Assembly (NCBI RefSeq): GCF_000516985.1
Contig: NW_006917101.1
Coordinates: forward strand, 1,480,834 to 1,544,833
Reading direction: 5' to 3'
Source of the DNA: Pestalotiopsis fici W106-1
Taxonomy: Eukaryota; Ascomycota; Sordariomycetes; Amphisphaeriales; Sporocadaceae
DNA: 64,000 nt
Shown: piece after piece, positions 11,324 to 23,308 of the stretch
How positions within the stretch are numbered: position 1 is the stretch's first letter
Layout: each line of letters opens with the position of its first letter
Translations under genes and position numbers: made by a program
The notes under the pieces: model-generated
What the model was told of the DNA's origin: nothing
What the model saw: only the letters and a program-made list of their open reading frames with translations
Database searches by the model: none

Positions 11324-12919
11324 TTAAGCTCGTCCAGACTGTTGGGAAATCGCTTCTACTTGCTCCACTCCCGCCTCGTCCCCAGCGATATCCTTGGTCA
11401 TTTTGGTATGTTCCCTCTGAACGTCCGTCTCGTCCACCAGGACAACCTTGTCGCCAAAGTCCCTGGCGATTTCCTCCAACGTCTTCCTCCGCGTCTCGGG
11501 AAAGTAGAACCACGCCAAAACGAGGAAGAAGAGCGTGCACGCGACAAAGACGTAGTAATAGTTTTCCTTGATATTGGCAAACGCGCTGGGCCCAGCTTCC
11601 GTCACGGCCACGTTGACAATAAAGTGGCTAGCCGCGGCGAGGCCCATAATTTTGCTCCGCAGCGTAATGGGGAGAACCTCGGCCCCGTATAGCCAGGTCG
11701 TGCTGTTGAGCATGCCGTAGTAGCACACGACAAAGAGATAGATGCCCAGCACGGCGAAACCCTTGCCGACTCTGTTGGACGAGTTTTGGAATGCCCGTTG
11801 CATGACAGCGGCGTAGATCTCAATGACAATGATGCCGGCAAGCCCAGCAATGATCATCTTCCTGCGACCCCACTGGTCGGTCAGATATCGAGTGGTGAGT
11901 GCGTTGGAGGCGAATGCAATAGTTCCATACACAGCCGCAAGAGCCAGGATGGTGTTTCTCTCAATGCCCAGAGACTGGTACAATATGGTCTGGTAGTACT
12001 GGATGACGTTGACGCCAGTCAGACTCGTCATGGTCTGCACGGCTATAGAGACGAGGGCGCGGTGACGATACAGCTTAAATGCCTCGCGCACCGACTTGAT
12101 CTCTCGAGACATTTCGTATTCAATCTGTGCCCTCATGAAAGCAAATTCTTCTTGCGCCTCGTGTGACTGCAAGTCTCTTCGGATCTTGATAAACTCTCTG
12201 CGAGCGTAATCAATCTGTCCCGCCCTGATGAGCTGCCTCGGAGAGTTGGGCATAAAGGTGGAAAGGCCAATGAACATGACGACGCCCCATGGGATCTGGA
12301 TGCCCAAGGGCAACCGCCACTGCGTCGCACCGTAGGGAGCAAAGCCGCAAGCAAACCCGACCCAATTGGACATCATGGTGCCGAAAGAGATGCCACATCC
12401 AGAGATGCCTCCAATAAGACCTCTCTGCTCGGGGGCCGAGATTTCGCTGAGGTAGATGGGCACAGTTGCGACCAGTCCGCCCACCGCATATCCCGCCAGT
12501 GCGCGGCCAGCCAAGAAGACGCCGATATTGACTGACGCGGTCTGAATTACGGTGCCAATAGTGACAATGACACACATGAGCTGCATGAAGCGGATGCGGC
12601 CAAGCTTGTCACCAATAAAGGTTTGTGTCAGGGCGCCCAGGGCTTCGCCTGCAATATAGACGGCCACGACTGCTCCTGTCAGGCCATTGGAGGGGTGATG
12701 CATATACTCGATCCAGCTCTGATGTGCAATAGCTTATGATTGTTAATTTCAGATAAACAATCGCGGTCCGTGGTACTCACTTGTTGTTGCTATGCCAGTA
12801 TCGAATCCCTAGAGCTCGTAAGCAACTGCTTATGAAATCGTGGAGAGATGGCCACTTACAAACAAGAATGTACCAATAGATGCGAAGAGCGCAATTCCGA
12901 TAGTATACCAACCAGCCAT
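11324..12919 (-). CDS. MFS sugar porter
   Basis: Three exons, 12919-12860, 12808-12781 (28 nt) and 12732-11324; 498 residues. The N-terminal helix is divided by introns: MAGWYTIGIALFASIGTFLF, then GFDTGIATT, then TIAHQSWIEYMHHPSNGL. Sugar porter signatures present are the loop 2-3 motif (GDKLGRIRFMQ), PIYLSEISAPEQRG after TM4, a PESPR variant reading PNSPRQLI after TM6, QTMTSLTGVNVIQYYQTIL in TM7, DQWGRRK in loop 8-9, and PETRRKTLEEI at the end. It is a 12-TM plasma-membrane carrier, probably a proton-sugar symporter; the substrate cannot be told. Four CreA-consensus hexamers lie 160-265 bp upstream of the start, which suggests glucose repression. Confidence 0.9.
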
Positions 12920-13611
12920 CTCGATGCTTCAGTTTCGGGTTTCCAATGTGAAAACTCGTTGTATTCCATCGCTGCAAAGGAACAAGTCCTTTGCCAAACT
13001 TTACCAGAACATAGCAGAGTACAAATACTCCTACCAGAACAGACGACGATCCCCTGAAGGGTGATTCTAAGCGCCCGTTCCCCCACATAACGGGAGGGGA
13101 TCTGCACAGAAAGTTGGAGGAGGTCGGGGAACAATGTCGCGGGGATTGCGGGGGTGGTCCTCCCCCATGATTTTAGCTCCCCAGTTGAGGTGGAACGTTA
13201 ATGAGGAGAGCACCGTGACGGGGACCATATGACGGCACTTGGGCCGGAGCAGGATCGTACGGTTGGGGGTCAAGACTTATCAGTGCTGAAAGATCGGTAC
13301 AGCATTGGTGAGTATTATCATGTCATGGACTATAGTATTGGAGGTCCTAGAGCTCTCAATCGCGTTAGTTGAATCGAAATGGAAAAGGTTCTTGAATACA
13401 GTCTATCAAGTTTCTACATCTATTCATTCTGGTCCATAGTACTAATCCATGGCTACCACTGTATAGCAACGCTTTGACAGTGGAGATCCCATGGTCATGC
13501 ATACCTTGTAAGACAACAAATGCTTTTCCCAATATGCATTCTTGATTTCCACTCCTTCTTTATAGGTATCCGCTCAGATGCTTCGGACTTTTGATGAATA
13601 ATGTCGTCACA
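12920..13611. other. promoter region of the sugar porter
   Basis: 692 bp upstream of the sugar porter and downstream of the next MFS gene. The first 350 bp are GC-rich and hold four SYGGRG sites; the rest is AT-rich with no gene. Confidence 0.5.
13081..13184. promoter_or_regulatory. cluster of four CreA-type SYGGRG sites
   Basis: GTGGGG (minus strand, 13081-13086), GCGGGG (13139-13144), GCGGGG (13148-13153) and CTGGGG (minus strand, 13179-13184) fall within 104 bp in the promoter of the sugar porter. The motif match is seen in the sequence; carbon catabolite control is inferred. Confidence 0.4.
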
Positions 13612-15373
13612 TCATTTCAAACCGGCGCGCCTCAGGCTATGTGGGCTTCTGCTTCTAATCGTCTCACCCTGTCGTGGTAAAGCCAGAGACCCATTTGTCG
13701 ATTCTTTATCAATATTTTTCGGCTCCTTTGGTTCCTCTTCAATTTCACTGTCAGAGTCGTCCAGGCTATCCAACTGGAACGATTGCTCCTCGTCAAGCTC
13801 TCGTCTTCCCCGGGATGAACCACTCATCGTCTCTGCATCGTTGTTTTTCTCGTTTTGGTAGAGCTTCATATTCACAAACATGGCGTAGAGTCCAAGGTCG
13901 TAAGCCAGGCGACAGCTGCCAGCCACGACAAAGGCGATCCAAAATCTGTCGCCAGAGGCCAGAATACCCGTAAGAGTCGGCCCAGTCATGGCCGCGAGCG
14001 TCCGTAGCATGGCAGTGACACCCATGACGGCGGTCCGCTCCTCCGACTTGACGACAGCGGCGATAAAGGCCGTGCGGGGAGCCTGGTCCATGTTGTTGAG
14101 GCCCGCTCGGAGGAAGAGCAGAGCCGCTGCCAACCAAAAGACGGGAGGGAATGGGAACAGCAACACTGCGGCCGACGATGGGACATGGGTGAAAACCATG
14201 GTGTTGATCAAGCCGATGCGCCGCGCCAGCGGACCTGCAAACACCGAGGAAATGGCCCCCAAGAAATAGGCCACCGAATTGATATCGCCCAGAGTGGCCT
14301 TGCTAGGGTGAAAGGTCTGATCCAAATAATAGTTTGTCATCGAGTACGGGACCATGCCGTCGGCGAGGGAGTCCACGGCCAATAGAAACCAGAGTTTATA
14401 CATGACAGACCTCGTCGGCGCCGATATGTCCGCCAGCCGAGTCGAAAACCAAGTCACGGACCGCATAAACCAGTTGCGGGCTGGTCTGGTCTCCTCGGGC
14501 CTGGGTAATTGTACATGGCTGGGATCCGCAACATGTTGCCCCTCGCTTTGTGGCACTTGGACATAGTCCTTTTCAGTCTCGAGCTCGCAAGCTTCCGTCA
14601 ATAGAAAAGTCAAGAGCGCATTGACGATGCCCATGACGGCGTATATCCAGAATATCGCGTGGTAAGCATCAATCGTCGTCCAGCCGTCTCTGACTTCCAG
14701 CACACGGATGATTCGGCCTGAGGCCTCGCTGCCGAATGCAGACCCCAGTGTGGACGTTGTGACATACCACGCGAGGACATCGGATCTCGTCTCAGGTGTG
14801 GTAAGTTGAGACAGGATGGACCTGGTAGATGGTGTAAGTGTACCGGAAACTCTAATTCGAATGACGATGATTACGCTTACTCTTCGATACTGCGAAAAGG
14901 ACCAAAGTCTCCGCCGGTAATGCTTATGACGCCAAGTATAGCAGCCAATAGAAGGATCCAAAAGTTCTCAAACACGGCAAAGACCAGGCCACTGAAGACC
15001 ATCAGGAAGGAACCAGCCAACAAGACCTTTCGTCTGCCGAGTTTGTCGGCAACAAGAGTAAGGAACGTGCCGAGAAACACATCTCCGAGTAAAGTCAGGG
15101 TCATGAATAACCCAATCTGATGATCTGAAAAATTCAGAGCCGAGAAGAAGATTGCTACGTAAAATATTAGCATCAGGTTTTTTTTTTTTTAATTGGCGTT
15201 GGCTGCCAAGGTTCATCGTTTCTCGTACCAAGTATTAGTGAGTTTGCGCCATAGGCAATCATCCGAAAAGACCGAGCCAAGATGATGAAATAGGCATTTC
15301 TGCCAGTCTCATGGATCGAAGCGATGCCGAACTCATGGTAGAACCATTTGATCGGCCCAAGGACTGCAGACAT
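13612..15373 (-). CDS. MFS transporter (MFS_1 type)
   Basis: Three exons, 15373-15229, 15154-14881 and 14821-13612; 542 residues. The typical fungal start MSAVLGPIKWFYHEFGIASI leads into TM1 (FIILARSFRMIAYGANSLIL). Loop 2-3 has the MFS motif A (ADKLGRRKVLLAG). Exon 2/3 joins ...FGPFRSIEE to SILSQLTTPETRSDVLAWY. A long central loop (about residues 230-285) and an acidic Ser-rich cytosolic tail (SLDDSDSEIEEEPKEPKN) flank the second six-helix half. The substrate is unknown; relatives are annotated as multidrug or general MFS carriers. Intron 1 contains a run of 13 T on the plus strand. Confidence 0.85.
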
Positions 15374-16702
15374 CCTCTGTATGTCAAAATAATATCACTT
15401 TTGTTTGTTGTACGGAATACAGCAATAGAAAGAGTCTGGGCAGACGGCCCGGGCCCAACATTGAAAAAAACAGTCTGGAGAAGCGGGGCGTTCGGCTCTG
15501 AGGCGGGCGCCTTGCCGGTGTCGGCACCGATGACATCGCTAATAACGCCCGAGATGGGATGGCGGTGGGTGGTGGCTGGTGGGAATGGCCTCTGAATGAA
15601 GCTAGTCTTTTAGTGATCTGAGCTATGAGATATGAGGGAAATTGTGTGATTCGGTGAACGTCTTGAGTCATGGATCTCTGCAAATCGGTAGGATTGCAGC
15701 TGGGCCAATCGGCTCTACACCAAGATACTCACTTGCAAGGTTCAGCAGCAGTCACGCGACCATCAGTAGATGATCGATCACTGCGTAAGAATTGGGCTAA
15801 AAAGATTGGACCAAAATGATTGCAATGTCATGAAGTCGCCACTATAGTCCAAATTTAACATGAATACAACGCCATTTTTGTGCTGGCATGATTATACTAT
15901 AAACAAATTCACATTCTTCTTGGCATTACCCACATAATACCCCCACAACCTATTATACAGACTGCGACTGGTGCTGTACAGAGTACTCCTCAGACCCAAA
16001 CCTTACAACTTACACGGGCAGAGGATATGCCAGGTAATCATCAACGTATTTCGAGTTTAATAATAAATTTTGCTTAGAAGGGAGTTCTCATCATTATGCA
16101 TATGAACCTCTGCCAGAAATAGGGCAATGCCATTACATATAAACATGATCTGAACTCGCCTTCGCTTCCTGCTTTCAATTGTGGTATTTCCATGGCTTTA
16201 AGGGAGGGGCGCCAAGATCCATTGCCAGGTGGTAAGTCGCTGTGGAACTTGTCAAGAGAAGTGACTGGAGAGGGGGAAACCAGTCAAGTTCAATCGCCCA
16301 GAATGTTAAAGTGAAGGGGGGAAAAGAAAGAAAACAAAAAGAACTGAATAATAGGCCAATAGCTTGCAAATTATAGAGAGAAATGCGGGAAACATAAACC
16401 ACTGGGAACTGCACCAACGGGGCACAGCGCGGGAATTGGACCAGGCTACTACAAGCTGACCAAAAAGCGTTTACGGGACGTGATCCCGCCCCGCCTCGCT
16501 GTAGAGCCCAGACCATGACAAAGATATGTAGTAACAATCATTCTACTGCCAATCAGCATAAAGGTAAAATCATCCATGCTACTGCCAGCTCTTCGGATTT
16601 CTGCTCAAATGTGTCCCGGTTGCATCGAATGAAGAAAGGCTCTATTCAACCCTTGGTGCATTACCTTTTTCGTCCCACCCTTGGTTGTTGAACGACATTG
16701 TC
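15374..16702. other. intergenic, about 1.3 kb, no gene supported
   Basis: Divergent spacer between the MFS gene and the P450 gene. Open frames of about 100 codons at its left end and at 16175-16537 (minus strand) have no recognisable domain. Confidence 0.5.
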
Positions 16703-18473
16703 ATGGCTCAGCTTGGGGCGACCACTGTGGTCGCAACAGCGGTTACTTTGCTCGCTCTGTTTGTATCCAGATTCCTCACGAACCGAAGACATGTGAGGAA
16801 GCTGCAGGAAGCCAAAGCAGTGAGTTGAAGTCTCCACGCGCCGGGCAAGGTTCTTTTGATCAGGCTGATACGTGATTCGGCCTCAGCCAATGCCGGCGTA
16901 CCATCCAGTCTTTGGTCACTTGGTCGCGGTAAAGAAAGCCATGCAGAATCTGCCACGAAATGTCACCACGCACGTCATGGTGCGGGTGATAGCAAAGCAG
17001 TTTCCCAAGGGCATCTTCTATCTCAATCTATGGCCTTTTAACAAGACTCTCATGGTTGTCGCCAATCCATACACCGCAGCCCAGATTGAGGCTGCCTTTC
17101 TCGACAAGCCGCAAGTCATAACTGACACATTGGAGGTTATTATGGGCGGGCCTTCACTGATGACGATGCATGGAGGCACCTGGAAAAAATGGCGTGCACT
17201 CTTCAACCCAGGATTTGCCCCCAACTACATTACGAGGCTTGCTCCAGCGATTGCGGACGAAACCGCAGTCTTGTGCCAGTTGCTGCATGATGCTGCGAGG
17301 CAGGGGGATATGTTCCAGCTGGAAGAATATACATTACGCCTAACATTTGACATAATCAGCCAGGTAACTCTGTAAGTGGTTTCTCGCCGCCATCAGTCTT
17401 AACCTTCCTATCAAGGGCTCATACTAATCGTTACTTCCGCATAAAGCGGTTCTCGCCTGCACTACCAGACTCAAGGAAGTGTTCTAGCGGATGGCGTGCG
17501 GCGACAGGTTTATTGGACGCCGTTTGCAACGTCATTCAATCCATTTCGCCGCTTTCTCAGTCCTCGCCCCTTGATACAAAAATATACCAGTTTCTGCATA
17601 GATCGCTACCTCAGCGGTGAGATCGACAAGAGGTTTGATGAGCTAGTACAGTCTCGTCGAGACCCTGCAAAGCATATACAAGCTAGATCTGTGCTTTCCT
17701 TAGTCATGGATGAGTATCTGAAGGACGTGAGTGATACAAAAGAGCTTTCAAGAGAAGCCTTTAAACAACTCGTAATACCACAACTTCGTTTGTTCCTTTA
17801 CGCTGGACATGATACGACTAGCAGTACCCTGTTGTACTGCTACTATCTCCTCTTCCAGCATCCGGATATCCTGGAAAAGGTCCGAAGTGAGCACGATACC
17901 GTCTTTGGATCCGACTTTTCCATAGAGCATATTCAACAGGAAGTGACCAGAGATGCAACTCAGTTTAACAAAATCCCATACACCCAAGCAGTCATCAAAG
18001 AAGTGCTTCGCCTTTTCCCGCCCGGCGCAAGCATTCGCGACGGTCGCTCTGACCTGATATTGACAGATGAGGATGGTAAACAATACCCCACTGAAGATTG
18101 TTACATATGGACTCTCAATCTAGTCATGCACCACAGCCCCGAGGTCTTTGCAAAGCCTGATGAGTTTATACCAGATCGATGGCTAGTAGAGCCTCACGAT
18201 CCTCTTTACCCCAAAAAGGGATCTTGGAGAGCATTTGAATGGGGCCCACGTGCCTGCATCGGACAGACACTTGCACAGTTGGAACTCAAGGTGGTGCTAG
18301 TCATGACGCTCAGGATGTTTGACATCAATGTTGCGTACGCTGAATGGGACAAGAAGCATGCAAAGAAGGGCATCACCACCGTGGAAGGAAACCGAGTATA
18401 CCAGGCGGAGATGGGAGGTGCTGGCTCTCATCCCGTTGACGGGTTTCCAGTAAAGATTACATTGAGGGCATAG
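16703..18473 (+). CDS. cytochrome P450 monooxygenase
   Basis: Three exons, 16703-16819, 16887-17371 and 17447-18473; 542 residues, slightly longer than the usual 500-530. An N-terminal membrane anchor (residues 3-24) and a basic halt (RFLTNRRHVRK) place it on the ER. P450 signatures are all present: the oxygen-binding I-helix AGHDTTSS, the ExxR pair in KEVLRLFPP, the PERF-like PDRW, and the heme loop FEWGPRACIG with the axial Cys at residue 471. The substrate is unknown. The general look (LWPFNKTLMVVANP, then HGGTWKKWRALFNPGF) resembles fungal secondary-metabolism P450s of the StcS kind, but no synthase gene lies nearby. Confidence 0.9.
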
Positions 18474-18700
18474 TAACACAATATTCACTCTGTAGAAAGG
18501 GATCAAGATTTCTCCTCGACAGACGTTTCCTTTGCAATAGGTGCCTACGACTATCTATTGATCACCGCACATTGTATTATTACTAATGATCAATCCGTAC
18601 CAACAAATCGACGCCGAGAAAGCGGGCCTGTCCGCAGCGTAACCCGGCACCTACTAGTACCTACCTTGTAGTCCCAACGGCGAGAGGAATCTCCTAGCAG

Positions 18701-19756
18701 TCACAAGGAATCATACAAAGCAATAAACTCCTTGCGTCTCACCATACAGTCATCCCGTACCACAACCCAACGCACCTGCAAGCCACTCGCCTCGAGCGCC
18801 CGCACATCAGAAAGACTCTGCCTAGCCGCATCCATGATCATGGCCGTAAGCCCGCCGTGCATCTCCTGCTCGCGGCCGGCGTGTCCACCCACGGCCATCA
18901 TGACCAAGCCAGTGGGCTCGCCGACATCATCATCATCATCGTCTCGACTGCTGCTGGGAGGTTGAAGCAGCCGGACCGGCAGGAGCGTGTCCTCAGCCGA
19001 GCGGGCCTCGATCATGACCACCTCGGTCCACCGCCGTCCGAAGCCCAGGTAGAGCGTGCGCAGGTTGGGCGCGAAGCGAAAAGGTTGGTCATTGCCGGTC
19101 CTCTCGGCCTGGCGGAGGAGCACGCGGAAGGTATGGTGGTCCAAAAGGAGATTCTCCAGCCAATCCAAATGCAGCCGTCCGTTCTCAACTTGACCCAGAG
19201 TACTCCCGTCATCATGTACTGGTCGCTCTTCGGAAAGTAGCAGGAGCATCGAGGCCACCTCGGGCCCGACGTAAAAGACGGTCCCGCGGGGCATCGGACG
19301 CTGACCCATGTCACGGTGCCGCTCGGGCGTCGACCGCGTGAGGCCTTGGTTAATCAAGTACCGATGGGAACCCGGATCCGTCAGCTGGCGCACGGGCAAA
19401 AGCGCCGGACAGCAGCGCCTCTCGACCTCGGCGCGCACGAGACGATTGCCCGTGTGCCATAGGCCGCGGTCTTTGCTCTTGATGCCGCGCGTCAGGACGT
19501 GAGGCTCTGGCTCCTGGCCATTGTCGTGTGCCATGATGGTGAGGGTCTGTATCGGCGGGATTAGTTCTTCGTCTAGGCGCTCTTGCAGAACCATGGTGCG
19601 GAGCTCGGCTGGGAGTTCTTGGAATCTAGGAAAAGCCGCTGGGGCAGCTTCTTGAACCTCGTCACCTGGCTGCTCACCACCATGGTACTCATGGGAGGAA
19701 ACTGAAATGTAAGGTGGGTTATCTCCATCCGAGGTATGTTGTCTGTATGATGACAT
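18701..19756 (-). CDS. hypothetical protein, 2EXR/F-box-like N-terminus
   Basis: An intronless frame of 351 codons. Residues 41-60 (AFPRFQELPAELRTMVLQER) have the F-x-x-F-x-x-LP-x-ELR signature of the fungal 2EXR or F-box-like family, which is greatly expanded in filamentous ascomycetes and whose function is mostly unknown. An Asp run (DDDDDD) lies near residue 268. No signal peptide or membrane segment is visible. The ending (VRWVVVRDDCMVRRKEFIALYDSL) is compatible with the C-terminus of that family. A real gene is likely because the frame is long and unbroken and the LPAELR motif is placed as usual. Confidence 0.65.
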   Translation of the reverse strand: MSSYRQHTSDGDNPPYISVSSHEYHGGEQPGDEVQEAAPAAFPRFQELPAELRTMVLQERLDEELIPPIQTLTIMAHDNGQEPEPHVLTRGIKSKDRGLWHTGNRLVRAEVERRCCPALLPVRQLTDPGSHRYLINQGLTRSTPERHRDMGQRPMPRGTVFYVGPEVASMLLLLSEERPVHDDGSTLGQVENGRLHLDWLENLLLDHHTFRVLLRQAERTGNDQPFRFAPNLRTLYLGFGRRWTEVVMIEARSAEDTLLPVRLLQPPSSSRDDDDDDVGEPTGLVMMAVGGHAGREQEMHGGLTAMIMDAARQSLSDVRALEASGLQVRWVVVRDDCMVRRKEFIALYDSL

Positions 19757-20673
19757 TTTGCATAACGATATGGCAACGTGTTGATATCGTCTTCTAAAAA
19801 TAACATATTTATTTATTAGAGTCCAACCTTTTTGCCTCTCATGATGTCCCTTTTATTATTTTGAGATAACATGATATCTAACCCTTTGATTCATGGCAAA
19901 TTGAAGCCAGTTCATATTGCTCATGGCGAGGACTTTATTGAATATGAAAAGTACTTGTGAATCGGAGGTGAGTTGAAACAGTAATCGTGCCTATGCCAGT
20001 CATCAAGCTTGTATCACGATGAGTAGTCAAATATCGGCAAGGTTTAAAGAATGTAGGTAGGTTCTGGGTGTCCAAACATTAAATTCAATCCTCATGAGAC
20101 CTAAGATACTGATTTCTAATCCGTCAGTCTATTGAGCCCACATAACAAGACGACGTAGACACAAGTGGGAGACGATAGACGTGTTGAGCGCCGATTGGCA
20201 ACAAGTGCATACAATCCAAGTTAGCAAGGCGACACGTGAACAGGATAAATAAACTGAAAAGTTATTGAATGGAGATGAATTTCCTTGCTTTCTATTATCT
20301 GTCATGGTGATCACGATCTTTCCTAGCCAACAAGGCCGAGGGGTATTATATCCGTGGTCATTCCTTGTAGAATAACTGCATCATCAGAAATCCTGCGCAC
20401 AACCTGTGCCAGTCATCCATGGACATCTCTATGGAACTAATTCAGAAAAGTGGTATCAACAAGAGTGAGAGTGAGAGTTCCTTCCATAGTATGCGCCATC
20501 GCAGTGGACTGTTCCAAGTCACTGTCGTTACGCCCCCAAAAATCATTCACAAACCTACTCGTCTTCAACGAGTTTCAAAAAATCGCTATGAGCAAGGACC
20601 AAACGCCATATATGTGGTGATCCCAGGAGTGGGATACCTGCCAGGGAAGAGAAACGGTCATGTCGAGACCAAA
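19757..20673. other. intergenic, no gene supported
   Basis: 917 bp of moderately AT-rich DNA between two minus-strand genes. It contains the promoter of the 2EXR-like gene and the 3' end of the RING gene. Open frames of 60-92 codons have no recognisable domain. Confidence 0.5.
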
Positions 20674-23308
20674 TCACCTATCTCGATCCGCAGTTGAATC
20701 ACGGGATCTTGAGCGCCTTGGGTTGGACACTTCTCTGAGGCTTCTGGACAGAGTAGAAAACCAACTCTCTTGGGGCTGGCTTCTCCGCGAAGTAGATGAG
20801 AGAATTCCTTGCTCCACATCAGAATCATTATCATCGGCCGATCGTTCAGCTGAATTATTCAACGACGTGGACGCTTCGGCACCGAAATCGTCATCACTAT
20901 CGTCACGATACGGCTCGTAGCGTGGACTAGAAGGCGAGCCTCGCGCAAGTGACCGGACGACATCTCCTTTGCAGATAGGGCACGTGCGACGACGAGTGGT
21001 CAACCAAGGTGTGCTGCATATCATTAGTGACAAAACTTGGATCATTCGTGTGGGGTTTGACTCACATGCACTCAACGTGGAATTCATGGCCGCAAGGGAG
21101 GCTCATGACCTGACTCACGCCATCGACATATTCTTCAAGACACACAACGCATTCGACTTGCCTTCCCATATACTTTTTCCACTCACTTGGTTTCTCCTGC
21201 GGTGGCGATCTGGGGACCTGTAGAGAAGAATTGACCTGTAGTAAATCGCTTGCAATACCAGTAGTTGTCCTAGAACGAGGTCTGGGTCGCGAAGTGCTCT
21301 GCTGACCTTGCAACAAGGGGGTCGTTGGCGAGGGCGGCGAAGGTGAGGGCGGTCGAGTGACTCTAGGCGATTGACTTGGAGTCGATGCCACTGTGTGGAA
21401 TGTCCTGACAGGCAATCTCTCCACTACTGACTTGGGAGCCCTCCACCTGCGACGGCGAATGCGCGCGCGCAAGATCAAGAGTGCATAGACGACAGTCAAA
21501 GTAATCAGCGGGCTAATGACAAGAACCAGAAGCGTATCGAAAAACGGGCTTGCACCACTAGTGGGCGTGATGATAACCCAAAGACCATCATGTTCCGGCG
21601 GGGTTAGCTCGCCAGGAGCTGGCTTTTCAGCAATTGGGGTCTTGATGGGAGGTGGATGAGGATGTGTTTCAGGAACTTCTTCTTCTTCTCCATGACCTCC
21701 AAACAGTTTCGACAGGAATCCATGATGCTCGTCAGCGTCTGGCCTTGGCTTCTCTGCCTTGAATGCAGGAGCTTTTACCCGTGAGGCACCATCAGGCGAA
21801 TATTCTCCACTGCCGGGAGTAATGCTGCCGCCATTGGGTCGATTGGCATCTTTGGTCTTCTTCTCATCCACTTTATTCGAGTTGGCCTTGTTTCCAGATG
21901 GCGATTTGGTGCCGTCCTTGCTGATACCCTTGGAGTCCTCATCCTCTTGGAGAGAAGAGCCAAGCAGATCAGGATCCCTCCAGTCCTCGACACCGATGCG
22001 GAATCCATCGCCCGAGGGCTTGTCCATTTTGGTATCGGGATGCTTTCCAGCTTTGGCTGCCTTCTCTCGGCTGCTTTTGATGGCTTCGTCCTGGCTATCA
22101 GAAAATTCGTCAACGAGGACCCAATCATGCTGGCCACTGCTTGGTGGGCGACTCCTCTCTGCAGTGTTTGCACCCGAGTCCCAACGGAAGATGCTCGAAA
22201 GCCAGCCACGGCTCGAGACCTCGGGCTTGTTGCCCTCCCCGGTAGTGGCGCCAGCTGTCTTCTTCAGAGCTGGTGTCTTCATCCCAGAAGCATCAGTCGC
22301 CCTCGGGAGTTCAGTGGTTGTTGCAGTTTGCAGGCGGGCTTTCCTTCGAGCCTTGTCAGAGTTTTGGACTTGGTACGAAGACTTGCCGTTCTCGTCGATA
22401 ATGTCCTCGATAAAACTTCCAGGCTGCATCAGAGATGACAGCAAGTATGCCGTGGTTCGTGATGTGAAGATAGAAGGAATCGTCACATTTGAAGTGTCGC
22501 CCCGCGCGTACATCTGGATCAATGGTCCTCCGCGCTGGTTGTCTCCCACGATCAGAGCAATGGCACCGCGTCTTTGCGCCCATTTCACCTTTTCGAGGAA
22601 ACCACAGCCACCGCGACTGAGCAGCACGATCTTGCCAGCAATTTCGGCTCCTTCTTGTATCGACTGGATATCGGCGTGGGCTGGCATTGACAAGGCAGCT
22701 GCATCATTCTGCATTCTAGAACTGTCCAAGCCCGCGTGAAGGTAGTCGTCGGTGCCATCATTGACAGCCTTGTTCTTGGAGGTTGATTCGGTCTTTGAGG
22801 ACGAGAAACGGTCGAGCATGGGCGTTTTCAATCCAGCATCTCGCTTGCCGTTCTTGCTACTGCCGGCGGAAGCTCCCGGTTTTGTCTTGTCATTCATCTT
22901 CTTGACCGAGCTCTTCAAGGCAGCGATACTTCCGCCATCCCATCCGGGTACGTCGCTGCAGCCCTGTTCGCCATCACTCTCCTCGCCATCCTGAAGGCTC
23001 TCCTCGGTGAAACCACTACCAATCCATAGCTGACCGCTCAGGCCTTTGCTCGGCAGAGGGGGGCCAAACGCGGCTGGGCGTGCAGCAAGGGAGGTGCTAT
23101 TGTCGTCTGCGATGGTAATGATTGCATTTGGGGAAAATAGCGAAAACGGTGCCGACCATGAGAAGAACGACCGGAAGCCAGAATCCCGTGTAGAAGGCGG
23201 TGCTGAAATTGCAGTAGATGTTCGGGCGGCCGCGGCGATAGAGCGACAGAGAAGGAAGAGACAGGCGGCGAAGAAGAGGGATAGAATGGCGATTCTCGGA
23301 GGACGCAT
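20674..23308 (-). CDS. PA-TM-RING-H2 E3 ubiquitin ligase
   Basis: Two exons, 23308-21066 and 21013-20674; 860 residues. The order is: signal peptide (residues 1-28), a lumenal protease-associated domain with its core at about 205-295 (IAGKIVLLSRGGCGFLEKV, then GAIALIVGDNQRG), a long low-complexity linker, one TM helix (about 590-613, followed by RARIRRRRWR), and a RING-H2 domain from Cys 720 (CVVCLEEY, PCGHEFHVECITPWLTTRRR, CPICKGD). The intron falls between the sixth and seventh zinc ligands. The architecture is that of the endosome/Golgi membrane ligases of the RNF13/RMR type, which ubiquitinate membrane proteins. The Ser-rich insert at about 135-205 inside the PA region is unusual. Confidence 0.88.

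Noticed and set aside
16703..18473. P450 plus neighbouring MFS genes as a full metabolite cluster
   Set aside because: No synthase or other tailoring gene lies within reach, and the neighbours are ordinary sugar or general carriers.
21759..22739. 326-codon plus-strand frame inside the RING ligase gene
   Set aside because: It is antisense to the PA/linker region of a well-supported gene and encodes low-complexity Ser/Pro-rich text without a domain.
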